DNA from: Gemmatimonadales bacterium
GTDB lineage: Bacteria > Gemmatimonadota > Gemmatimonadetes > Gemmatimonadales > GWC2-71-9
Assembly: GCA_013816685.1 (NCBI GenBank)
Contig: JACDDX010000124.1
Coordinates: 1-5,629, forward strand
Direction of reading: 5' to 3'
Length of the DNA: 5,629 nt
Shown here: positions 1 to 5,377 of the stretch, in pieces
How the letters are laid out: every line of letters starts with the position of its first letter
Numbering within the stretch: the stretch's first letter is position 1
The notes under the pieces: model-generated
What the model was told of the DNA's origin: nothing
Database searches by the model: none
The model's input: the letters and a program-made list of their open reading frames with translations, nothing else
Position numbers and translations under genes: made by a program

Positions 1-303
1 GAGAAGCGCGCCGGAACAGCCCAACAGAACCACCAGGGCCGAGAGGCTGATGCGGAGCCGGTTGATGCGGTCAGCCACATGGCCGGCGATCAGGGCCACG
101 CCGATGAAGGGCACCGCCTCCGCCAGGCCGATCAGCCCGAGGGACAGCGGGTCGCGGGTCAGCGCATAGACCTGCCAGGCAACCACCACCCCCTGCAGCT
201 GAGTCGCCAGGTTCATCGTCAGGAGGCCCACGGTGAACCAGCGGAACGCGCGCACCCGAAGAGCGCCATATGGATCATGCGCAGCGGCCGCGGAGGTCAC
301 CAT
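1..303 (-). CDS. MFS transporter, N-terminal fragment (runs off left edge)
   Basis: This is the first 101 residues of a major facilitator superfamily permease in the inner membrane; the rest lies beyond base 1. Reading leftward from an ATG at 303, the frame is open to the window edge. It shows a short basic N-terminus (RVRAFRW), a first membrane segment at about residues 22-47, a second at 53-73, and the start of a third from 86. Between TM2 and TM3 is a good MFS motif A, G74-xxx-D78-R79-xx-R82-x-R84. The run WQVYALTRDPLSLGLIGL followed by PFIGVALIAG resembles the EntS/MFS_3 exporter branch, but the substrate cannot be told. No Shine-Dalgarno sequence precedes the ATG, and a GTG lies immediately after it. 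The frame stays open upstream without a convincing start. It diverges from the transglycosylase gene across a 201-bp gap in which I found no convincing promoter. Confidence 0.85.
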   Translation of the reverse strand, partial: MVTSAAAAHDPYGALRVRAFRWFTVGLLTMNLATQLQGVVVAWQVYALTRDPLSLGLIGLAEAVPFIGVALIAGHVADRINRLRISLSALVVLLGCSGALL

Positions 304-504
304 GTCGGTGCGGCCGCGGAGCGCACGCGGAACGCTCGCGATGCGGCGAACCGCACACCGCCCGTGCCGAATGCCTGGCAAGCGTGGTTCAGCACCGCGA
401 TCGCTACTCGCAAGCGCAGCCCATACAACCACTTGGCCGCTTCGCGATGCGGGCTCGCTTCGTGCACAGGCGTGCGTACTTCCATCAGCGCGTCCCCTCT
501 CTCA

Positions 505-2106
505 ATGGTACCGATGAACCGCTTCCCGCTCGGGGTCTCCGCCCTGCTCGCGTTGGGCGCATGTGCGCCCGCGATCTCCCCTTCGTCACCGACCGCCATC
601 CCCGCGGCGCCGGCCGTGGGAGTTCTGACGGACAGCGCGCTCCCGGCCGCGGTCTCGCCCGCCAGCGCCGCCACCGCCGAGCGCGATGCCGCTGCACTCA
701 ACGCCCTCGCGGCGGCTGACCCCGGCATCGGCGACGTGCCCGCGTTCGACGGGCAGGGTGTCCGCTGGGACATCGATGTCATCAGCTACGCCACGCACCC
801 CCGAGTGCAGTACTACCTGAGCTACTTCCAGCATTCCGGCCGACATGGCATGGCCGCCTTCCTCACGCGCGGCGTCCGATACGAATCGTTGATTCGCCGG
901 CGGTTCGAGGACGAGGGACTCCCGGGAGACCTCGGCTACCTCGCCCTCATCGAGAGCGGCTACTCGAACGAGGCCGTCAGCCGCGCGAACGCCGTCGGCA
1001 TGTGGCAGTTCATGCGCGCGACCGGCCGGGGCTACGGCCTCCGAGTCGATTCCTGGGTGGACGAGCGCCGGGACCCGATCCGGGCGACCGACGCCGCCGC
1101 TCGCCATCTCCGCGACCTGCGCGACCGGTTCGGATCGCTGTACCTGGCGGCGGCGGCCTACAACGCCGGCGCGGGCAAAGTGTCGCGGAGCCTCGGCAAG
1201 CTGCAATGGGAAGAACCGGTCATCACCGACACGCTGACCGAGGACCTGCACACACTCGGCGCCGATCTCGATGAAGAATCGTTGGACTCGACCGAGTCGG
1301 TCGATGCCGACACGCTCGAGGCGAACGTGCCCATCGCTCCTGCCGCTATCCCGAACGCCACGCCGGTCGCCACCAGCGATGCGGCCTTCTTCCGCCTGGC
1401 CGGTACGGAGCTGCTCGCCACCGAGACGCAGGACTACGTCCCGAAGCTCATCGCCGCGGCCATCATTGCGAAGAACCCGGCGCGATACGGTTTCGCACCG
1501 CCGAGCGGTCACTCGCTCTCCTACGATTCGCTGGTGGTCCACGACGCGACCGGGCTGGATGTCATCGCACGCCTGGCCGGCACCTCGGCAGCGCAGGTTC
1601 GGGAGCTCAATCCGCAGTTCCTCCGACTGGCAACTCCGCCTCGTGCGCGCGCAGTGATCCGGTTGCCCGCGGGCACGGGCGAGATGGTAGCCTTGAAGTA
1701 TTCCGCGCTTCCCCGCTCGGCGCGCGTCAGGTACCTGCTCCATACCGTGCGCCGACGCGAGACGCTCAGCACCATCGCCAGCCGCTACCACCTGCCCGCC
1801 TCCGAGATCCGCGCGGCGAACCCCCGGGTGGATGCCTCCCGCCCGCGCGCCGGCACCCGGCTGATCATTCCGGCGGCGGGGGTGCCCTCGATGCTGGCGA
1901 TGCGGGCAGCTGGCGCGCACATCAGCGGACCGCGCCCCCGCGGCCCCGGGCGAACGACTCACGCGACTCATCGGGTGCGCCGAGGCGAGACGCTGACCGC
2001 CATCGCACGACGGTATCGCGTGTCCGTTACCGCCATCCGCCGCGCCAACGCCCTGCCGCCGCAACTCGCCCTCAGGCCTGGCATGCGCCTCCGCATTCCC
2101 GCATGA
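505..2106 (+). CDS. MltD-like lytic murein transglycosylase lipoprotein with LysM repeats
   Basis: The 533-residue product should cleave the MurNAc-GlcNAc bond of peptidoglycan with formation of a 1,6-anhydro end, working from the periplasmic face of a membrane. It begins with a short lipoprotein signal peptide ending in a classical lipobox, L17-G18-A19-C20. An Ala/Pro/Ser-rich linker follows to about residue 75. The GH23/SLT catalytic domain spans about 95-240, with catalytic Glu150 in ALIESGYSNEAV and the family motifs GMWQFM (165-170) and AAYNAG (217-222). The MltD-type segment ETQDYVPKLIAA lies at 307-319. LysM repeats, which bind peptidoglycan, are at about 343-388 (divergent), 410-456 and 488-532; the last ends the protein at LRIPA. 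An acidic, low-complexity stretch at about 242-292 is longer than I expect for MltD. The start could equally be the ATG at 514; the frame is open back to 79, but only these starts place the signal peptide at the N-terminus. Confidence 0.93.
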   Translation: MVPMNRFPLGVSALLALGACAPAISPSSPTAIPAAPAVGVLTDSALPAAVSPASAATAERDAAALNALAAADPGIGDVPAFDGQGVRWDIDVISYATHPRVQYYLSYFQHSGRHGMAAFLTRGVRYESLIRRRFEDEGLPGDLGYLALIESGYSNEAVSRANAVGMWQFMRATGRGYGLRVDSWVDERRDPIRATDAAARHLRDLRDRFGSLYLAAAAYNAGAGKVSRSLGKLQWEEPVITDTLTEDLHTLGADLDEESLDSTESVDADTLEANVPIAPAAIPNATPVATSDAAFFRLAGTELLATETQDYVPKLIAAAIIAKNPARYGFAPPSGHSLSYDSLVVHDATGLDVIARLAGTSAAQVRELNPQFLRLATPPRARAVIRLPAGTGEMVALKYSALPRSARVRYLLHTVRRRETLSTIASRYHLPASEIRAANPRVDASRPRAGTRLIIPAAGVPSMLAMRAAGAHISGPRPRGPGRTTHATHRVRRGETLTAIARRYRVSVTAIRRANALPPQLALRPGMRLRIPA

Positions 2107-2330
2107 TCATCGCCGCCCTCTCCCTCTTTCCCTCGAGAGCGACTCCCGTGACCGCGACAACTGCCACCTCCGTCAGCCCGGTCTCGAACCGTGCGGCAGC
2201 GACCATTCTTGGCGCCATGTTCGTCCTCATCGTGACGCTCATGGCAGTCCTGGTCCACGCGACCTGGTACGCCAGCGACGCGATGGCCGACAGCCCGGCC
2301 TATCAGGCGGACGGCATCGCACAGCGTTGA
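2103..2330 (+). CDS. small single-pass membrane protein, unknown function
   Basis: I do not recognise this 75-residue product. Its one clear feature is a hydrophobic helix at about residues 33-54 (ATILGAMFVLIVTLMAVLVH), followed by an aromatic edge (ATWYA) and a short polar tail ending at Arg75. The N-terminal part is Ala/Thr/Ser/Pro-rich with few charges. The ATG overlaps the stop of the transglycosylase gene (ATGA), and its own stop overlaps the TTG of the next gene (TTGA), which argues for a real, translationally coupled member of the operon. An alternative start is the GTG at 2148, with a weak purine stretch GAGAG eight bases before it; that would give a 60-residue protein keeping the helix. 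It could serve as a membrane anchor or partner for either neighbour, but nothing in the sequence proves that. Confidence 0.6.
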   Translation: MIIAALSLFPSRATPVTATTATSVSPVSNRAAATILGAMFVLIVTLMAVLVHATWYASDAMADSPAYQADGIAQR

Positions 2331-3379
2331 GGACCCTGCTCGTCCGCGGCTGGGCGCTGCATCTGATCGCGCTCGCGTCCGCTCTCCTCTTTGCGCCGAC
2401 CATCGCCGCGGCCTCCGTGCCGAGCGATACCTTGCGCGCCCGACCGCCTGCCCCGACCGCCATCGACGTTGCGTTGGTCACCGCGGTCATTCCCGGCTAT
2501 CTCTCCGCGCGTGGTCTGCCGCCGATCACCGGCTCACTCATCATCACCGACACCGGGCTCGTCTTCCGCACGTCCGCAGGCGCGGTCCTCGGAAGCTATC
2601 CGCTGGTCGGCCCGGTTCGACGGCGCGGATCCCGCGACCATCGCGCTACCACCGTCGCGCTGGCGTATGTCGCAAACGAGGGCAAACATTCGAGCTACTT
2701 GTTTCGGCTCGACGGCGGCGTGTTCGAAACCGCATCGCCGGGACCGTTGCAGGAGCTCGCCCAGCACCCCGCCTGGCTGGATCGGGTGCGCTCGGAGGAG
2801 TGGAGCACCGACAGACCACTGGTGGACCCAGCCGACACGGATGCCGCCGTCCAACTTGCAGCTGCGATCTCATCGGGTGCGTACGCAGACTCGCTCTACA
2901 CACTCTTCGGCAGACCCGCACGTTGCGCTGGACTGGTCGGGAAGGGAGGACGGGACCGCGGGCGGCTTGGGGAATACATCGCATCGCGCGACTCGCTCGC
3001 CCTCGACCCTGGCCGCATCACGTCCGAAGCGCAGCTACGCCACGCCTTCACGCACGAGCTGGCCCATCGCTGGCAACGCCGTTCCGTCCCAGAGCTGCGA
3101 GCGCTGTGGGCGGGAGTCGAGCCGGTGCACGACTCCAGAAGGTATGGCTACGCGAGCGTCGGGGAGCAGCAGGCCGAGGCGGTGGCATTCGCCATCCATT
3201 TTCTGCAGACCACGGGGGCTGGCATCGGATCCGTAGCAGCGGGGCTGGAGCTTCTCGATCACTACGAACTCCTGATGCCGGGAACCCGGGTGCTGACTCG
3301 CTACTTCGCGCTCCAGCCGATCTACCGCGACCATCCGCTTCGCATCGCCCTGGCTTCGAGGGCCGCCTCGCTGCAGTAG
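2327..3379 (+). CDS. secreted HExxH metallopeptidase-like protein with a possible PH/GRAM-like N-terminal domain
   Basis: The 350-residue product has a Sec-type signal peptide (basic RTLLVRGW, hydrophobic LIALASALLFAP, small-residue cleavage region AAAS near residue 30). Residues about 65-150 look like an all-beta domain with the pattern GSLIITDTGLVFRT...GSYPLVGPV, which recalls PH/GRAM-like folds; this is only a suggestion. The C-terminal half carries HAFTHELAHRWQ, an HExxH zinc site (H243, E244, H247). Glu280 in the downstream motif EQQAEAVAFA is the likely third ligand of a gluzincin, with Glu284 as an alternative. Such proteins are zinc peptidases, but the family is not identified and the substrate is unknown. 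The start is a TTG overlapping the previous stop by four bases; no other start keeps the signal peptide. With a murein hydrolase two genes upstream, an envelope protein or a peptide crosslink is a plausible target (inference). Confidence 0.78.
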   Translation: MRTLLVRGWALHLIALASALLFAPTIAAASVPSDTLRARPPAPTAIDVALVTAVIPGYLSARGLPPITGSLIITDTGLVFRTSAGAVLGSYPLVGPVRRRGSRDHRATTVALAYVANEGKHSSYLFRLDGGVFETASPGPLQELAQHPAWLDRVRSEEWSTDRPLVDPADTDAAVQLAAAISSGAYADSLYTLFGRPARCAGLVGKGGRDRGRLGEYIASRDSLALDPGRITSEAQLRHAFTHELAHRWQRRSVPELRALWAGVEPVHDSRRYGYASVGEQQAEAVAFAIHFLQTTGAGIGSVAAGLELLDHYELLMPGTRVLTRYFALQPIYRDHPLRIALASRAASLQ

Positions 3380-3477
3380 TCGCTCGCAAGACGGGCCGGA
3401 GCGTGTGACCGATGCGATCGCCTCGGTGTGGGCTGCGCCACCGCCGATGAAGGCGGCCCTCCATAGTTTCGCCATCC

Positions 3478-3615
3478 ATGACGCTGACCCTGCGCTGTCT
3501 CGAGTGCGGTTTCCAGTTTACGGTGACGCTTCCCCGCACCGAAAGTCCGGCCGTTGCGGCACCGGTCGAGTGCGGGCACTGCCGCTGCAATCGCTGGAAG
3601 ACCATCTCCGCCTAA
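3478..3615 (+). CDS. small zinc-ribbon protein
   Basis: This is a 45-residue reading frame with two CxxC knuckles: CLEC at residues 7-10 and CGHC at 32-35, about 21 residues apart. That is the layout of a rubredoxin-like or FmdB-like zinc ribbon, which suggests a four-cysteine zinc site; a fifth cysteine is at 37. Residues between the knuckles (FQFTVTLPRTESPA) would form the beta hairpin. The third codon position is mostly G or C, as expected for coding sequence here. The ATG is the only usable start, because an in-frame TGA lies 30 bases upstream. I see no Shine-Dalgarno site. It sits 98 bases after the zincin gene on the same strand and may be read from the same transcript. Role unknown; nucleic-acid binding or a protein-protein contact are typical for such ribbons. 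Confidence 0.62.
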   Translation: MTLTLRCLECGFQFTVTLPRTESPAVAAPVECGHCRCNRWKTISA

Positions 3616-3662
3616 CTTCTCCCGACGGGCGAAGCAGGTCGAATGGTGGAGATGGGGATACG

Positions 3663-3690
3663 AAAAGGCCGTCGACTGAGTCGACGGCCT
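3663..3690 (-). terminator. intrinsic terminator of the tRNA operon
   Basis: Two perfectly complementary 12-base arms (3666-3677 and 3679-3690, AGGCCGTCGACT and its complement) are separated by one base, so the folded form has about 10-11 pairs and a tight loop. On the minus strand the stem is followed directly by TTTT (3666-3663), the classic Rho-independent layout. It lies 19 bases beyond the 3' end of tRNA-Thr. On the plus strand the stem is followed by GTGCAAGTTT, a poor T-run, so it may only weakly stop transcripts coming from the zinc-ribbon gene. Confidence 0.85.
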
Positions 3691-3709
3691 GTGCAAGTTT
3701 GTCCGCGAG

Positions 3710-3781
3710 AGCCACTGGTCGGAATTGAACCGACGACCGCTCGATTACGAATCGAGTGCTCTACCCCTGAGCTACAGTGGC
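3710..3781 (-). tRNA. tRNA-Thr (anticodon CGT)
   Basis: The minus strand folds into a full cloverleaf of 72 bases. The acceptor stem GCCACTG pairs with CAGTGGC. The D stem is GCTC/GAGC, the anticodon stem CTCGA/TCGAG, and the anticodon loop TTCGTAA puts CGT at positions 34-36. The T arm is GTCGG-TTCAATT-CCGAC. The discriminator base is T, and no CCA is encoded, so the tail must be added after transcription. It decodes ACG threonine codons, which should be common in this GC-rich genome. It is the second gene of a two-tRNA unit and is followed by an intrinsic terminator. Confidence 0.96.
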
Positions 3782-3800
3782 GGGAGGAGTGGAAACCATA

Positions 3801-3839
3801 AGTGCCGAGCGCTGGGGATTCAACCCGGCGCTCGACACT
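3801..3839 (-). repeat. long hairpin between the two tRNA genes, with a T-loop-like loop
   Basis: Bases 3801-3812 and 3828-3839 form 12-base inverted arms. In the minus-strand RNA all twelve pair, one of them as a G-U wobble that would be an A-C mismatch in the plus-strand RNA. After a C-A mismatch, three more G-C pairs close a seven-base loop, TTGAATC. That loop matches a tRNA T-loop at T54, T55, A58 and the closing G-C pair; only position 56 (G instead of C) differs. There is no T-run after it, so it is not an ordinary terminator. It may be a processing signal in the dicistronic tRNA precursor or the remnant of a decayed tRNA gene. Confidence 0.6.
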
Positions 3840-3876
3840 GAGCGATGGCGCTGCGCCTGTCCCTGCAGCAAAACGA

Positions 3877-3958
3877 TGCCCTGGACCGGACTCGAACCGG
3901 TATGCCTTTCGGCACTACCCCCTCAAGATAGCGTGTCTACCAGTTTCACCACCAGGGC
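3877..3958 (-). tRNA. tRNA-Leu (anticodon GAG)
   Basis: The minus strand gives an 82-base class II tRNA. The acceptor stem GCCCTGG pairs with CCAGGGC, with A as discriminator. The D-arm region GTGAAACTGGTAGACAC is typical of leucine tRNAs. The anticodon stem CTATC/GGTAG (one T-G pair) holds the loop TTGAGGG with anticodon GAG. A long variable arm is present, GCC-GAAA-GGC, followed by the T arm ACCGG-TTCGAGT-CCGGT. CCA is not encoded. It decodes CTC and CTT leucine codons. It is the first gene of the unit, placed only 11 bases after the -10 box. Confidence 0.97.
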
Positions 3959-3969
3959 GTGCGGCGATG

Positions 3970-3998
3970 ATAATACCGGGAAGTCGAGAGGTGGTCAA
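3970..3998 (-). promoter_or_regulatory. sigma70-type promoter of the tRNA operon
   Basis: Read on the minus strand, a -35 box TTGACC (3998-3993) and a -10 box TATTAT (3975-3970) are separated by exactly 17 bases, the ideal spacing. Only 11 bases lie between the -10 box and the first base of tRNA-Leu, so the leader is about four to six bases. The stretch after the -10 box (CATCGCCGC) is G/C-rich, as in the stringently controlled stable-RNA promoters of Escherichia coli; whether ppGpp acts the same way here is inference. No separate promoter is evident before tRNA-Thr. Confidence 0.85.
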
Positions 3999-4048
3999 CC
4001 CCGGTTCAGGAGCGCCTAAGTCATTGCCAGAGAGTGACTCAGCCCGCA

Positions 4049-5377
4049 CTAGAAGAGTGTGATCCTGGTGCGGTACGGACTGCCGGCAATGGGCCCGCCG
4101 TTGAGGGTGATCGTCAAGGTATACGTGCTCAGCAACGCCGGCTTGAAGCGCGTGCTGTAGCGTCCGTCGCCGAGATCCAGAACGTTCAGCGCGGTCTCCA
4201 CGCCCACTGCCATGGCCATTACCCCGACCACGTCACCGCCCCGGCCAAGCGCGTTCCCGTACCGGTCTCGCACGGTCACGACCAGATCGGCGGTATCGAA
4301 CAACGACAGTGAAGCCGGCACGTCAGCCGACGTGTGCGACGGATCGGCCGGCCCGACGGCTACCCGGCTCGCGAAGGGGCTGCCCGGAACCGCAACGCCG
4401 TTCACGCTCAACGACACACGGTCGTCGCCTGGCGTGGTCGGCGTATAGTCAACCCGATACTCCCCGGAGCCGAGCTCTCGCAGACTGAACGAGGCGCCGG
4501 CGTTCGGACCGGACAGATCGGCCGAGATGCTTTGGCTCGACTGCACGACAGGATTGCCGAACGCGTCGTCGAGATGCAACCGCATGAGGGTGGGACTCCC
4601 CGTCGTTCCTCCGGGAACCTCGGCGGTGGTGCTCGCGGGGTCCGGGGGCGCCGCCAGAACTCGTACGACCACAGCGAGTCCGCTTCCTCCAGCCACCGCG
4701 GCGGTCACCGTATGCTCGCCGGCGCGGGTCGCGCTGAATCGGCCAGTGGCCTTGCCGGCGCCGTCGGTCAGCGCGGGTTGCTCGAGGCTGATCCCGGCAG
4801 GCTCGGCGCTCAGGCTGACGCTGATCCCCGGCAGCGGATTGTCATAGCGGTCCACCACCGTCACGACGATCGCGCTCGCGTTCGACCCGCGACTCGCAGC
4901 GATCACCGCTGGATCGGCCGCAATCGTGGATTGCGTGGTGCTGGGAACGTCCGAGATAGCGAACGCCGTGAATGTTACGGGCAGAATGTCGGTCGCAGCC
5001 CGAACACTCGCCTGCAGGATGTTGGGGCCGGGGGCGGTGCCGAGCGTCCATCCGCCCGCCGTGGCAACACCGGAGCCGTCCGTAGCCGCCGACGGCCTCT
5101 CGACATGACCGCCGCCCTGCGACACGGTGAAATCCACCATGATCCCGGAGACCGGATCGCCGTCCGCGTCATGCACCACGAGCGCCGGCGCCTCGGCGAG
5201 GACATCGCCGACTGGGGCCGTCTGTCCATTGCCGCGTACCGCTTCCAACCGGGCGGGCGCACCGTTGGGTAAGGTGAGTTCGCCGCCGCTGCATCCGAGG
5301 CAGGCCAGCACGAGCAGGACGGCCCGGCTAGTCGTCCCGGATCTCGAAGGACGCGCTCTCAACGTCCGAAAGCCCAT
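4049..5377 (-). CDS. Ig-like-domain lipoprotein (two invasin-type plus two filamin-type domains)
   Basis: The 442-residue product is probably a lipid-anchored surface or periplasmic protein. The ATG at 5377 gives a basic n-region (five Arg in the first 18 residues), a hydrophobic core AVLLVLACLG and Cys29 (Cys26 also possible), followed by SGGELTLP; the lipobox is imperfect. Domain 1 (about 40-140) and domain 2 (about 145-240) are invasin/Big_1-like: each has a VxDxxxxPxxG strand (VVHDADGDPVSG, VVDRYDNPLPG) and a TDGxGxAT turn. Domain 3 (about 245-340) and domain 4 (about 343-442) are filamin-like: D.FGNPV or DRYGNAL, then GEYRVDYTP or GRYSTRFKP, then NGxxxxGSPF/Y. No enzyme motif is present, so adhesion or matrix contact is the best guess. 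A TTG at 5362 is an alternative start. Either way the signal peptide overlaps the upstream gene by 35-50 bases. The frame is open up to 5515, but the extra residues look non-coding and would bury the signal peptide. Confidence 0.82.
   Translation of the reverse strand: MGFRTLRARPSRSGTTSRAVLLVLACLGCSGGELTLPNGAPARLEAVRGNGQTAPVGDVLAEAPALVVHDADGDPVSGIMVDFTVSQGGGHVERPSAATDGSGVATAGGWTLGTAPGPNILQASVRAATDILPVTFTAFAISDVPSTTQSTIAADPAVIAASRGSNASAIVVTVVDRYDNPLPGISVSLSAEPAGISLEQPALTDGAGKATGRFSATRAGEHTVTAAVAGGSGLAVVVRVLAAPPDPASTTAEVPGGTTGSPTLMRLHLDDAFGNPVVQSSQSISADLSGPNAGASFSLRELGSGEYRVDYTPTTPGDDRVSLSVNGVAVPGSPFASRVAVGPADPSHTSADVPASLSLFDTADLVVTVRDRYGNALGRGGDVVGVMAMAVGVETALNVLDLGDGRYSTRFKPALLSTYTLTITLNGGPIAGSPYRTRITLF

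Noticed and set aside
79..504. In-frame extension of the transglycosylase gene upstream to 79
   Set aside because: It would overlap the divergent MFS gene and place the lipobox signal peptide about 150 residues inside the protein.
304..504. Promoter boxes in the divergent gap between the MFS and transglycosylase genes
   Set aside because: Fragments such as TTGCCA (minus) and TTGGCC (plus) occur, but no partner -10 box at acceptable spacing follows either one.
586..2064. 492-codon open frame on the minus strand
   Set aside because: It is antisense to the transglycosylase gene, whose catalytic and LysM motifs are unmistakable. Its translation is Arg/Gly-rich without motifs, as expected for a GC-rich shadow frame.
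3405..3728. 107-codon plus-strand frame overlapping the zinc-ribbon gene
   Set aside because: It runs through the terminator and into tRNA-Thr and has no domain signal; the zinc-ribbon frame in the same stretch has paired CxxC motifs.
4019..4040. Inverted repeat AGTCA...TGACT after the lipoprotein stop, as a terminator
   Set aside because: It has only five pairs with an 11-base loop and no T-run on the minus strand. It is too weak to call.
3777..4062. 80- and 86-codon plus-strand frames across the tRNA-Leu region
   Set aside because: They are antisense to a well-formed tRNA and its promoter, so they are chance open frames.
4334..5272. 312-codon open frame on the plus strand
   Set aside because: It lies opposite the four-domain lipoprotein and has an Arg/Gly-rich composition with no recognisable domain.
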